DNA of 64,000 bases from Isoptericola peretonis (GCA_023241745.1 JALQCY010000001.1:124001-188000), one strand, 5' to 3'; shown: positions 18,683 to 26,874, counted from the stretch's first letter. A program made the numbers and translations. The notes: generated by a model not told the origin, from the sequence alone.

Positions 18683-18779
18683 GACCGCCATCCTCACCCG
18701 GGGTCGGGCCCGCGGCACCCGCTGCCGCGGGCCGCGTCCACCTGGCGCCCGCCGGGCCCGTCGTCGCCGTGTGAGGGTG

Positions 18780-19433
18780 CTATCCGGCCGCGGCCGCCTC
18801 CAGGTCGGCCACCGTGCCGGTCATGATCGTCGCGGCGTGCTCGGTGATCCTCTCCACCGGCCACTCCCACCACGCCAGCGCGAGCAGGCGCTCGACCTCG
18901 TCCGGCGTGAACCGGGTGCGCACCGGCCGGGCCGGGTTGCCCACCACGACCTCGTAGGGGCCGACGTCCTTGGCCACGACCGCCCGGGCCCCGATCACCG
19001 CCCCCGACCCGATGGTGACACCGGGCAGCACCGTGGAGTCCCGGCCGATCCACACGTCGTGCCCCACGACCGTGTCGCCCGGCTGCTCGAGGCCCAGGAA
19101 CGCGTCCAGGGTCCGGTCGGCCCAGGCACCGCCGAACATGGTGAACGGGTACGTCGACGGACCGGCCATGGGGTGGTTGCCACCCGGCATGAGGAAACGA
19201 GCGCCGGGACCGATCGTGGTGAAGCTCCCGATCCGCAGCCGCTGCGGCCCGTAGAGGTAGGCCACGTTGTGCTCCTGGAACGGGCGCTGCCCGGGCTCCC
19301 GCGTGTAGTAGGTGTAGTCGCCCGCGTCGATCAGGTCTCCGGTGACCTCGTTCCTGAGGAACACGACGTCGGTCAGGTCCTCCCGCGTGCTGGGGTGCAG
19401 CCGGTCCGGATCGGGTACGGCGTCGATGCTCAT
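18780..19433 (-). CDS. CatB/Vat-like hexapeptide-repeat acyltransferase
   Basis: Left-handed beta-helix acetyltransferase of 217 residues in the xenobiotic acetyltransferase (CatB, VatA/D) group. The hexapeptide repeats run from about 60 to 175 (LRIGSFTTIGPGARFLM, GHDVWIGRDSTVLPGVTIGSGAVIGARAVVAKDV). The catalytic histidine is in MPGGNHPMAGPSTYPF, and the C-terminal YEVVVGNPARPVRTRF segment is typical. These enzymes acetylate chloramphenicol or streptogramin A, or related natural acceptors; resistance is possible but not shown. The ATG at 19433 has GGAG directly against it, an unusually short spacing. Confidence 0.85.
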   Translation of the reverse strand: MSIDAVPDPDRLHPSTREDLTDVVFLRNEVTGDLIDAGDYTYYTREPGQRPFQEHNVAYLYGPQRLRIGSFTTIGPGARFLMPGGNHPMAGPSTYPFTMFGGAWADRTLDAFLGLEQPGDTVVGHDVWIGRDSTVLPGVTIGSGAVIGARAVVAKDVGPYEVVVGNPARPVRTRFTPDEVERLLALAWWEWPVERITEHAATIMTGTVADLEAAAAG

Positions 19434-19478
19434 CTCCTGCTGCTCTCGAAGTCAGCCACGAACGCGGCCGCGGAACGG

Positions 19479-20297
19479 CTACGGGACGGGGGCACCGGTG
19501 CTGGCGGTCTCATCGCGACGACCCTCCCAGCCCGTCCAGGGACGCGCAAGGCCACGCCGCGGTCGGAGTCGCCACCGCCTCCGGTCCGCCTCGACCAGGA
19601 GGCGCAGCAGCAGCCCGCCGACGAGGAGCCCGCCCACCAGGTCGCTGATCCAGTGCCAGCCGAGGTAGTAGGACACCGCGACCGCGTTGAGCGCGACGGC
19701 GCCCACCACGAGGCGCAGGGAGCTCATCGTGCGCGCCGACGCGTTCGTCCAGCGCCCCACCAGGTACACGGCCGTGCCGTAGATCAGGACCGCCTCCGCG
19801 GCGTGTCCCGACGGGAAGCTGATGCCGCTCCAGCCGAGCTCGCGCAGGCCGCCGCCGAACAGGTCGGCGTCGTCCGTCGTGGGCGCCGGGCGCGCGAGCA
19901 CCACCTTGAGCAGCCCCACGCCCCCGTAGAACGCCAGCTCGGCCATCGCGGCGCACCACAACGGGCGCCACGTGCGGTGCCGCCAGGAGAGCGTCCCGGC
20001 GACGGCGAGCAGGACCGGCAGGCAGACCGCCTGCCCCGCGATCGGGTCCAGGACGTGCTGGATGAACGGCTGCAGCCCGGGGGTGAGTCGCTGCGCCCAG
20101 TGCCCGTGCGCCGCCTCGTCCACCCCCTGGAGCGGACCCGCCGCCAGCAACGTCACGGCGACCAGGCCGGCCAGGAGCACCGGGGCCGAGGTCAGCCGGG
20201 CGAGGGGGTCGGCAGGTCGGCCGTCGCGCCTCCCGCGGAGCGCGAGGCGCGGGCCGTCGAGGGCGCGCGCGGGCGCGGAAGGAGCCTGGAGCAACAT
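19479..20297 (-). CDS. PAP2 family membrane phosphatase
   Basis: Integral membrane lipid phosphatase of 272 residues, type 2 phosphatidic acid phosphatase fold. The three catalytic motifs are present: KVVLARPAP (motif 1), SFPSGHAAE (motif 2 with PSGH), and SYYLGWHWISDLVGG (motif 3 with the His and Asp). About six spans lie between residues 38 and 240. Likely substrates are phosphatidic acid, undecaprenyl diphosphate or similar. The N-terminal 30 residues are arginine-rich and cytoplasmic. ATG at 20297. Confidence 0.88.
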   Translation of the reverse strand: MLLQAPSAPARALDGPRLALRGRRDGRPADPLARLTSAPVLLAGLVAVTLLAAGPLQGVDEAAHGHWAQRLTPGLQPFIQHVLDPIAGQAVCLPVLLAVAGTLSWRHRTWRPLWCAAMAELAFYGGVGLLKVVLARPAPTTDDADLFGGGLRELGWSGISFPSGHAAEAVLIYGTAVYLVGRWTNASARTMSSLRLVVGAVALNAVAVSYYLGWHWISDLVGGLLVGGLLLRLLVEADRRRWRLRPRRGLARPWTGWEGRRDETASTGAPVP

Positions 20298-20378
20298 CGG
20301 GCCCAGGGTAAGCAGCGGTCGCGGGATCCACGGCGCGGACGGCGTGTGGTGTCGCGCACGTCCCGCCGGAGGTGCGCG

Positions 20379-20834
20379 TCAGTCGCGCGGCGCGAGCGCT
20401 TCGACGAGCCAGCGGTTCCGGACGGACAGCAGGCCCGTCAGGTACCGCGTCAGGACGAGCCGGTCCACCAGCCGACCCAGCGGACCCGCCGGGGAGGTGT
20501 ACTCCACGACGTCCGTCATGAGGGTTCCGCCCGGCACCCCCTCGAACCGGTGCTCGTGCCACCACCGCCGGAACGGGCCGGCGACCTGCTCGTCCACGAA
20601 CCGGTGCGGCGCGTCGTGGACGCTGATGCGCGACGTCATCCGGAACGGCATCCCGAAGTGGCGCGCCCGCCACGTCACCGTGTCCCCGAGGACCATCCCG
20701 CCCGACGTCACGCCGGCGACCGCCCGCTCCCCCGACCGGCTCATCGACGCCGTGTGGGCGTCCACCGACAGGCTCTCCGCGAAGCACGCCTCCTGGGACG
20801 CCGGGATCTCGGTGGTCAGGACGATGGTCGGCAC
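20379..20834 (-). CDS. SRPBCC (START-like) family protein
   Basis: A 151-residue helix-grip protein of the SRPBCC superfamily, subgroup of ligand-binding/cyclase-like proteins (often annotated as cell division inhibitor or polyketide cyclase-like). Hallmarks are the opening IVLTTEIPASQEACFAESLSVDAH, the ...GDTVTWRARHFGMPFRMTSRISVHDAPHRFVDEQ strand pair and the FRRWWHEHRFEGVPGGTLMTDVVEY core. No catalytic residues can be assigned. GTG start at 20834. Function unknown. Confidence 0.78.
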   Translation of the reverse strand: MPTIVLTTEIPASQEACFAESLSVDAHTASMSRSGERAVAGVTSGGMVLGDTVTWRARHFGMPFRMTSRISVHDAPHRFVDEQVAGPFRRWWHEHRFEGVPGGTLMTDVVEYTSPAGPLGRLVDRLVLTRYLTGLLSVRNRWLVEALAPRD

Positions 20835-20864
20835 CGCGCCGATGCTAGCCGCGAGCGCGACCGG

Positions 20865-21503
20865 CTAGGACGCGGGCTGCCGTTCGAACGCCAGCTTGAC
20901 CGCGAACCCGGCGAGCATCGACCCCGACACCCACCGCTGCGCGCGCAGCGCCCGCGGGCGACCGCGCAGCAGGCCGGCGAGCCTGCCGGCACCCAGCACG
21001 ACGAGGCCGTTCACGGAGACCCCGACGACCACCTGGACGCCGCCGAGCACCAGGAACTGCGGCCACAAGGGGCGAGCCGGATCGATGAACTGCGGGAGCA
21101 GGGCGGCATAGAGCACGGCGATCTTGGGGTTGAGGAGGTTGGTGACCAGGCCCATCGCGAACAGCCGGCGCGGGCGTACCGGCGCGACCTCGGCCGGGTC
21201 GAACACGGATCGTCCACCGGGGCGCAGCATCTGCCAGGCGAGGTAGCCGAGATAGACCGCACCGGCGACCTTGACCGCGACGAAGGCGGCGGGCACCGCG
21301 GCGAACAGCGCCGCCAGACCCAGGGTGGCGGCCACGAGGTACACCAGGAACCCCGCCGCCGTGCCGGCCAGGGCGGTCAGCCCGGCGCGCGTGCCCTGCC
21401 CGATCGACCGCGACGCCAGGTGGATCATGTTCGGTCCCGGCGTCACCGCCATCCCCAGCTCCACGAGGGCCACGCCCCCGACCGCCGCCCAGCTCACCAG
21501 CAC
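20865..21503 (-). CDS. LysE/RhtB family amino acid exporter
   Basis: Membrane exporter of 212 residues with the LysE/RhtB arrangement: N-terminal ELGMAVTPGPNMIHLASRSI, six spans, and the mid-protein VTNLLNPKIAVLYAALLPQFI segment. The family exports basic or neutral amino acids and related compounds. GTG at 21503 was chosen because GAGAGGG lies six bases upstream. It is divergent from the carboxyethylornithine synthase/alanine dehydrogenase-like gene, 94 bases away, which raises the possibility that it exports that enzyme's product or substrate. Confidence 0.87.
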   Translation of the reverse strand: MLVSWAAVGGVALVELGMAVTPGPNMIHLASRSIGQGTRAGLTALAGTAAGFLVYLVAATLGLAALFAAVPAAFVAVKVAGAVYLGYLAWQMLRPGGRSVFDPAEVAPVRPRRLFAMGLVTNLLNPKIAVLYAALLPQFIDPARPLWPQFLVLGGVQVVVGVSVNGLVVLGAGRLAGLLRGRPRALRAQRWVSGSMLAGFAVKLAFERQPAS

Positions 21504-21597
21504 GAACGACCCTCTCGTCGCGGAGAAACTGCCCCGGCCGCGCGCAGCATACAATCGACTCGGAGCTAACCCCGGTTCCCCGATGACGGGAGACCGG

Positions 21598-22857
21598 ATG
21601 TCCGGCGCCGCCCTACCTTCCTCCACCCTCCCCGTCGTGTCGACGCACCGCGCGTCGTCGAGCCACGGTCTGATCACCCTCGGGCTGCTGGCGGGCTCCT
21701 CGATGGAGAACGAGCACCGCCTACCGATCCACCCCCGCCACCTGGAGCTCATCGACCCGGACCTGCGGGCCCGCATGACCGTCGAGCGCGGCTACGCCGC
21801 CGACTTCCAGCTGGAACCCGGCTATGTCGAGGCGCGCGTGGGCCGGGTCGCGGAACGTTCCGAGGTGATCGAGTCGGCCGACGTGCTGCTCCTGCCCAAG
21901 CCGCAGGCGGTGGACGTGGCCGCCATGCCCGAGGGCCGCGTCCTGTGGGGGTGGCCGCACTGCGTGCAGGACGCCGGCATGACGCAGACCGCGATCGACC
22001 GTCGGCTCACGCTCATCGCGTTCGAGGCGATGAACCACTGGACCCGCCGGGGTGACTTCAGCCTGCACGTGTTCCACAAGAACAACGAGCTCGCCGGCTA
22101 CTGCTCCGTGCTGCACGCCATGAGCCTGATCGGGTCGACGGGCGACTACGGGCCCCGCCGCAGCGCCGTCGTCATCGGCTTCGGCGCGACGGCGCGGGGC
22201 GCCGTGACCGCGCTCAAGGCCCACGGGATCCACGACATCCAGGTCCTCACGCAGCGCGGCGTCGCGGCCGTCGGCTCGCCGATCCACACGGCGCACATCA
22301 CCCAGCTCCACACCGACGGCGGCCCCACCCACCTCAGCACGGTCGTCACGAAGGACGGCGACGTCCTGCTCCCGGAGTTCCTCGCCTCGCACGACATCGT
22401 CGTGAACTGCACGCTCCAGGACGTCGCGGCACCGCTGACCTACCTGCGGACCGAGGACCTCACGGCCTTCGCCCCTGGCAGCCTGGTCGTGGACGTCTCG
22501 TGCGACGCCGGGATGGGCTTCGAGTGGGCGAGGCCCACCACGTTCGACGAGCCGATGTTCACGGTGGGTGCAGGGGTGCACTACTACGCCGTCGACCACA
22601 GCCCGTCGTACCTGTGGAACTCCGCCACCTGGGAGATCAGCGAGGCTCTCCTGCCGTTCCTGCGCACGGTCATGGAAGGACCGGACGCGTGGGCGGAGAG
22701 CCTCACCGTCTCCCGGGCGATCGAGATCCGCGACGGGGTGGTCGACAACCCGAGCATCCTGAGCTTCCAGGGTCGTGAGGCGGCCTACCCGCACCCGCGG
22801 GTCGCGGGGCCGACGCCCGATCAGCTCACCCCGAGCAGCTCCGCCATCCGGGAGTAG
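21598..22857 (+). CDS. N5-(carboxyethyl)ornithine synthase / alanine dehydrogenase family enzyme
   Basis: NAD(P)H-dependent amino acid dehydrogenase of 419 residues. The N-terminal AlaDH/PNT-type domain includes SSMENEHRLPIHPRHLELI, GYAADF and ADVLLLPKP. The nucleotide-binding domain begins SAVVIGFGATARGAVTALKAHG, a GxGxxxxG-type fingerprint. The long conserved block LIAFEAMNHWTRRGDFSLHVFHKNNELAGYCSVLHAM distinguishes it from true alanine dehydrogenase and matches what I know of enzymes annotated as N5-(carboxyethyl)ornithine synthase, which joins ornithine and pyruvate reductively. Identity of substrate is inference. ATG at 21598 is preceded by GGGAG at five bases; an upstream ATG at 21583 lacks a site. 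Its 3' end overlaps the convergent SDR gene by 37 bases. Confidence 0.8.
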   Translation: MSGAALPSSTLPVVSTHRASSSHGLITLGLLAGSSMENEHRLPIHPRHLELIDPDLRARMTVERGYAADFQLEPGYVEARVGRVAERSEVIESADVLLLPKPQAVDVAAMPEGRVLWGWPHCVQDAGMTQTAIDRRLTLIAFEAMNHWTRRGDFSLHVFHKNNELAGYCSVLHAMSLIGSTGDYGPRRSAVVIGFGATARGAVTALKAHGIHDIQVLTQRGVAAVGSPIHTAHITQLHTDGGPTHLSTVVTKDGDVLLPEFLASHDIVVNCTLQDVAAPLTYLRTEDLTAFAPGSLVVDVSCDAGMGFEWARPTTFDEPMFTVGAGVHYYAVDHSPSYLWNSATWEISEALLPFLRTVMEGPDAWAESLTVSRAIEIRDGVVDNPSILSFQGREAAYPHPRVAGPTPDQLTPSSSAIRE

Positions 22858-23546
22858 AACTCGGCGGGGTCGCCCGCGAGCGAGGCCTTCACCATCGCGG
22901 TCCAGTCGTCCACGACCACCTCGATCGACCCCTCGGCGAGGCCGTCGATGGAGCGGCGCGGCACGTCGCGCGGGTCGATCTTGGGCCCGTCGTAGCCGGC
23001 GGCGATGTCGGTGTCGGCGGCTCCGAGGAGCACTCCCTGCACGAGGGTGCCCTGCGCCGCCAGCTCCAGACGCACCGCGTTGGTCAGGTTCCACTCGGCG
23101 GCCTTGGCGGCGGCGTAGGAGCCGGTCCCCGGGCTGGCGAACCACGACAGCGCCGACAGCACGTTCACGACGGCGCCGCCGCCGTTCCTCGCGAGGACGG
23201 GCGCGAGCTCGCGGATCACGTCGAGCGTCCCCCAGAAATGGGTGTCCATCTCCCGGCGCACGTCGGCCAGGTCCCCCGTGACGAGGGACGCACCGGTCGA
23301 GATGCCCGCGTTGTTCACGACGAGGGTGACGTCCTGTGCCGCCCGCGCCGCGGCGACGACGGACCCGTGGTCGGTGATGTCGAGCGCGAGCGGCACCACC
23401 CGGTCGTCGTCGATCTCGAGCGTCTCGGGACGGCGCGCCGTGGCGTAGACCCTGCGGGCCCCGCGCTCGAGCAGCTCGAGCACGAACTCGCGCCCGATGC
23501 CGCGGTTGGCCCCGGTGACGAGAGCGATCTGGTCGGTGATGTCCAT
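22821..23546 (-). CDS. Short-chain dehydrogenase/reductase
   Basis: Classical SDR of 241 residues: NAD(P)-binding VTGANRGIGREF near 9-20, the NNAG motif (VNNAGISTG) and the catalytic SYAAAKAAEWN (Tyr-x3-Lys). An arginine after the first strands (ATARRPETL) favours NADP. Substrate unknown. ATG at 23546. It is transcribed divergently from a MerR regulator; the gap contains a MerR-type dyad, so it is likely the regulator's target. The 3' end overlaps the convergent gene at 22857. Confidence 0.87.
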   Translation of the reverse strand: MDITDQIALVTGANRGIGREFVLELLERGARRVYATARRPETLEIDDDRVVPLALDITDHGSVVAAARAAQDVTLVVNNAGISTGASLVTGDLADVRREMDTHFWGTLDVIRELAPVLARNGGGAVVNVLSALSWFASPGTGSYAAAKAAEWNLTNAVRLELAAQGTLVQGVLLGAADTDIAAGYDGPKIDPRDVPRRSIDGLAEGSIEVVVDDWTAMVKASLAGDPAEFYSRMAELLGVS

Positions 23547-23580
23547 GGAGGTCCTGTCCCTTGCAGCGGATCTGGTCGTC

Positions 23581-23602
23581 GCACGGCCCGTGCGGGCCGT
23601 GC
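23581..23602. repeat. Strong inverted repeat in the SDR leader
   Basis: GCACGGCCC-GTGC-GGGCCGTGC, a perfect 9-bp stem. It lies between the MerR-type dyad and the SDR start, so it would sit at or near the 5' end of the SDR message. Confidence 0.5.
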
Positions 23603-23618
23603 GACGGCTACGCTAGAA

Positions 23619-23637
23619 CCTGACGTTGACGTCAAGG
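23619..23637. promoter_or_regulatory. MerR-type operator/promoter between SDR and merR genes
   Basis: CCTGACGTTGACGTCAAGG is an imperfect dyad (arms related as CyTGACGT/ACGTCArG). On the minus strand its left end holds TTGACG, a good -35 box for the SDR gene, with TAGCCG 19 bases downstream. MerR regulators act on such over-spaced promoters with the dyad between -35 and -10. Confidence 0.6.
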
Positions 23638-23668
23638 GCAAGTCGACAGAGGACGAGGGAGCAGAGGG

Positions 23669-24067
23669 ATGCGGATCGGCGAGGTCGCACGCGGCGCGGG
23701 AGTGAGCCCGAGGGCCCTGCGCTACTACGAGGAGCAAGGGCTGCTGTCCTCGGAGCGGACCTCCGGCGGCCAGCGCGACTACCCCGAGTCGGCGGTCGAG
23801 CGCGTCCGGCTGATCCAGCAGTTCTTCACCGCAGGCCTGCCCAGCCGCGCCATCCAGCGGCTGCTGCCGTGCGTCGACAGCGGCGAGGGATCGCCAGAGG
23901 TCTTCGACCTGCTCACCGCCGAGCGCGACCGCATCACCGCCGCCATCGCCGACCTCGCCGCGACGCGCGACGCGCTCGACAGCCTCATCGCGACGGCGCA
24001 CCACCCGACCCCCGAGCACTGCCCCGGGCTGCGCGAGCCCGCGTGGGCGCCCTACGAGTCCCCGTAG
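23669..24067 (+). CDS. MerR family transcriptional regulator
   Basis: A 132-residue regulator with the N-terminal winged helix of MerR proteins (MRIGEVARGAGVSPRALRYYEEQGLL, then SGGQRDYPESAVERVRLIQ), a dimerisation helix (VFDLLTAERDRITAAIADLAATRDALDSLIA) and a short tail with one cysteine (HCPGLREP) plus Cys in LLPCVDSG. The effector is not obvious; two cysteines could bind metal or sense redox state. Divergent from the SDR gene with the dyad at 23619-23637 between them. The 3' end overlaps the convergent WYL gene by 16 bases. Confidence 0.88.
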   Translation: MRIGEVARGAGVSPRALRYYEEQGLLSSERTSGGQRDYPESAVERVRLIQQFFTAGLPSRAIQRLLPCVDSGEGSPEVFDLLTAERDRITAAIADLAATRDALDSLIATAHHPTPEHCPGLREPAWAPYESP

Positions 24068-25020
24068 CGAGCGGCGAGCTGCGCCGCGCGGTCGCGCAGG
24101 GCCGCCCGCAGGGTGTCCGGGGCGAGCGCCTCGGCGTCGCCGCCGAGCTGCCAGAGAGCCCATACCGCGTGCCGCTGGTCCTCGAAGGTCAGGTCGAGCC
24201 GAGCCCAGTTGTCCGCCTCCGGCGTCTCTGCGCGGACCCCCAGCGCGGTGGTCAACAGCTCCTCCCGGCGTGACGACCTGACCCTGACGAGCACGTCGAG
24301 GTGGTCCTCCGACAGGAACCGGGCGGTGCGTTCGGCCCAGATCCGGTCGAGGTCCGCCCGGGCCGGGCGCTCGGCCGCCTCGGGAAGCGCGCGGGCGGCC
24401 AGGATCCGCGACACCCGGTAGGTGCGGTCGTCACCGGCCCTGGTGGCCAGCAGGTAGGTGCGCCCGCGGACGGTGACCAGACCGATCGGGTCGACGACGT
24501 GCGACCGCGGGGGCCTGTCCGGTGCGGCGTAGTCGAGGTGGAGCCTGTGCCCGCGGAGCACCGCGTGGCGGACCTCGCCCATCACGCCGCCCGGCACGTC
24601 CTCGGCGACGGCGCGCCGCGAGAGAAGGTCCGTCTCCGGCTCGACCAGGAACCGTCGGGCGGCGTCGTCCAGGCCGGCGCGACGGTCCTCGGGCAGCGCG
24701 TCGACCACCTTGCGCATCGCCGACGCGAGGGCGCCGCCGAGGCCGAAGGCCTTCTCGCCGCGCCCCGACCCCGCGGTGAGGAGCGCGAGCGCCTCGTCGT
24801 GGTTGAGGCCGGTCAGCTCGGTGCGGAACCCGGGCAGCAGCGAGAAGCCGCCGTGCCGCCCGCGGTCCGCGTAGACGGGGACGCCCGCCGTGGACAGCGC
24901 CTCGATGTCGCGCAGCACCGTGCGGACGGACACCTCGAGCTCCTCGGCCAGGGCGCCCGCGGTCATCCGTCCCCGCTGGCGCAGCAGCAGCACCAGCGAC
25001 ACCAGCCGGTCGGCGCGCAC
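24052..25020 (-). CDS. WYL-domain transcriptional regulator (DeoR/YafY type)
   Basis: A 322-residue regulator: N-terminal HTH_11 helix-turn-helix (RADRLVSLVLLLRQRGRMTAGALAEELEVSVRTVLRDIEALSTAGVPVYADRGRHGGFSL), then a WYL domain (about 130-210; GHRLHLDYAAPDRPPRSHVVDPIGLVTVRGRTYLLATRAGDDRTYRVSRI) and a WCX-like C-terminus. WYL domains bind ligands such as nucleotides or small molecules. GTG at 25020 begins just before the HTH; the open frame continues upstream without a ribosome site. Divergent from the RidA gene with a palindrome centred at about 25051, so it probably controls RidA and itself. Confidence 0.88.
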   Translation of the reverse strand: MRADRLVSLVLLLRQRGRMTAGALAEELEVSVRTVLRDIEALSTAGVPVYADRGRHGGFSLLPGFRTELTGLNHDEALALLTAGSGRGEKAFGLGGALASAMRKVVDALPEDRRAGLDDAARRFLVEPETDLLSRRAVAEDVPGGVMGEVRHAVLRGHRLHLDYAAPDRPPRSHVVDPIGLVTVRGRTYLLATRAGDDRTYRVSRILAARALPEAAERPARADLDRIWAERTARFLSEDHLDVLVRVRSSRREELLTTALGVRAETPEADNWARLDLTFEDQRHAVWALWQLGGDAEALAPDTLRAALRDRAAQLAARYGDS

Positions 25021-25035
25021 GGTCCCATCCTGCCC

Positions 25036-25066
25036 GGAAATCACGACAGTGGATGTCGTGTTTCCC
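25036..25066. promoter_or_regulatory. Operator candidate between WYL regulator and RidA gene
   Basis: ACGACA-GTGGA-TGTCGT, six-base arms with a five-base spacer, extended by partial symmetry (GGAAA on one side, TTTCC on the other). It lies 24-46 bases before the regulator's GTG and upstream of the RidA ATG at 25146. Confidence 0.55.
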
Positions 25067-25145
25067 GGGAATGCTCGTCCACGGCGTCGACGACGGCGGC
25101 CGCCCGGCCACCCGGCGACATCGACCCGCACCGATGGGAGCAGCA

Positions 25146-25541
25146 ATGGAACGCACCGCAGTGAACCCCGTGACCTGGTCGCTGGAGCTGGGATTCCCTC
25201 AGGGTGAGGTGGTGTCCGGGCAGACCCGGACCCTGTACGCCTCAGGGCAGACCGCGACGAGCAAGGACGGCAGGCCCCAGCACGACGGGGACGTCGCGGC
25301 GCAGCTCGGCCTCGCCGCGGACAACCTCGAGGCGGTGCTCGCCGAGGCGGGCATGTCCCTGGCGAACCTCGTCCGGCTCAACGTCTACACCACCGACGTC
25401 GACGCGCTGCTGCCGCACTACGGCGTCCTCGCCGGACGGCTCGGCGACGCGGGTGCGGCCCCGGCGAGCACGATGCTCGGGGTGAACCGGCTCGCGATGC
25501 CCGGCCTGCTGGTCGAGCTCGAGGGGACTGCCGTGGCCTAG
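25146..25541 (+). CDS. RidA/YjgF/YER057c family protein
   Basis: A 131-residue member of the Rid superfamily, which hydrolyses reactive enamine/imine intermediates to ketoacids. Family landmarks: LYASGQTATSKDGRPQHDGDVAAQLGLAADNLEAVLAEAGMSLANLVRLNVYTTD and the C-terminal PGLLVELEGTAVA. The arginine that binds the carboxylate in archetypal RidA (usually in the segment R-x-x-V-x-V near the C-terminus) is not evident, so it may belong to another Rid subgroup. ATG at 25146 has GGGAG five bases upstream. Last codons overlap the convergent VOC gene by four bases. Confidence 0.85.
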   Translation: MERTAVNPVTWSLELGFPQGEVVSGQTRTLYASGQTATSKDGRPQHDGDVAAQLGLAADNLEAVLAEAGMSLANLVRLNVYTTDVDALLPHYGVLAGRLGDAGAAPASTMLGVNRLAMPGLLVELEGTAVA

Positions 25542-26131
25542 CCGTCCCGGTCTGCCGGCCGCTGCTCGCGCCGGGGCTCCTGGCGCGGGCAGCAGTCGGA
25601 CCGGTCGACGGGGTCGCGCAGCTCGGTCATCGCCTCGAGCAGCGTGTCGTGGATGTAGGCCAGCTCGGGCGAGCCCCCTTCCCATCCCTCGCCCTGCTCG
25701 TCGGTCGTCCAGTCCTTCTCGCCGGACTGCTCGTCCCAGACCGGCTCGCCGTGCTGCCAGAGCCACCAGAGGTTCGCGCTCGCATCCTGGATCCGGGCGA
25801 ACCGGGTCCCGAAGAAGTCCGTCGGCTTCGTGATGAGCCGAGCGTCGCGGGCGAGGGCACGCTCGAGCACCGCATCGATGTCGTCGACGTAGACCTGGAG
25901 AAGGCTTGGGGTGAACGGCCAGCCCGGCTTGCGCTCGGCGAACATGATGGTCGTCGTGCCGACGCGCACCTCAGCCTGCAGCAGCAGGCCGTCGTGGTCG
26001 ACGGTGCGCGCCTCCGCGCGTTCCGTGCCGCCGAAGACCTCGACGACGAATCGAGCGAGCTCATCGGCACCGTTCGTGATGACGAAGGGGTTGACGGTGG
26101 CGTATCCCTCGGGGACGTCGGGTGCAGTCAT
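25538..26131 (-). CDS. VOC superfamily (glyoxalase/PhnB-like) protein
   Basis: A 197-residue protein with a VOC core over about residues 10-130: YATVNPFVITNGADELARFVVEVFGG, then LLQAEVRVGTTTIMFAERKPGW and VYVDDIDAVLERALARDARLI, ending in IQDASANLWWLWQH. This resembles the PhnB/glyoxalase_6-like group. The C-terminal 60 residues are acidic and then Cys/Arg-rich (DCCPRQEPRREQRPADRDG) and have no known domain. Follows the AraC gene by 83 bases on the same strand and may be its target. Confidence 0.8.
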   Translation of the reverse strand: MTAPDVPEGYATVNPFVITNGADELARFVVEVFGGTERAEARTVDHDGLLLQAEVRVGTTTIMFAERKPGWPFTPSLLQVYVDDIDAVLERALARDARLITKPTDFFGTRFARIQDASANLWWLWQHGEPVWDEQSGEKDWTTDEQGEGWEGGSPELAYIHDTLLEAMTELRDPVDRSDCCPRQEPRREQRPADRDG

Positions 26132-26214
26132 CGATGCTCCTGTGTGCTGGGTGACGGGTGCGACGCGCTCACTCCATCACTGCGTGACGCCTGCGGTATT
26201 GAACGTTTCCGCCA

Positions 26215-26874
26215 TCATCGGCCGGAGAGCACCCGGGCCGGAGTCTGGCCGTGGAAGGCCCTCAGCGACCGGGTCAGGTGAGCCTGGTCCGCGAACCCGC
26301 ACCGAGCGGCGCACTCGATCGGCGGAACCCCCTGCAGCAGGAGGGCGAACGCTTCACGTGCCCGCGACAGCTGATCGATCTGCTTGCGCGTGAGCCCTGT
26401 CGTGGCGCGGACCCGGCGCTGCCGGTGCCGTTCCGAGTACCCCACGTCGTCGCCGGTGAGCATCCGCCGGACATCGTCGTCGCAGCGCAGCACGTCGAGC
26501 TCCAGAAGGCGATCGGCGAAGCTCTCGAGGTCCTCGAACTCCGGGAAGGGCACCGCATGCTGCGCGAGCATGACGTGCCCGGCTTCGACGACGAGCTGCT
26601 GCTCCCCGCCGAGCAGCAGCTGCTTGCTCACCCCGGGCAGGACGACATGAGCCTGCAGCTGGACACCCCAGCTGTGCTCCCCGACCGTCGAACGAATCCA
26701 GCGGTGTCCCACGGTCGGACCGGACAGTCCGGCGAGTAGCTCCCCGCCCGGCTCGCGGGCGAACCACACGTCCCAGCACTCGGTCGCCGGCACGAGGTAG
26801 CGCTCATCCTTCGTCGCCCGCGCCTTCCACACGCACGCCAGGACGGGAGAGTCGGGACGATGCTCCTCGTACAT
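26215..26874 (-). CDS. AraC family transcriptional regulator
   Basis: A 219-residue regulator with the AraC double helix-turn-helix at its C-terminus (TGLTRKQIDQLSRAREAFALLLQGVPPIECAARCGFADQAHLTRSLRAFHGQTPARVL). The GFADQAHLTRSLRAFHGQTPAR stretch is the family signature. The N-terminal part (ATKDERYLVPATECWDVWFAREPGG...) looks like the ligand domain of the group that regulates stress or AraC-like helper genes. Followed by the VOC gene on the same strand. Confidence 0.87.
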   Translation of the reverse strand: MYEEHRPDSPVLACVWKARATKDERYLVPATECWDVWFAREPGGELLAGLSGPTVGHRWIRSTVGEHSWGVQLQAHVVLPGVSKQLLLGGEQQLVVEAGHVMLAQHAVPFPEFEDLESFADRLLELDVLRCDDDVRRMLTGDDVGYSERHRQRRVRATTGLTRKQIDQLSRAREAFALLLQGVPPIECAARCGFADQAHLTRSLRAFHGQTPARVLSGR

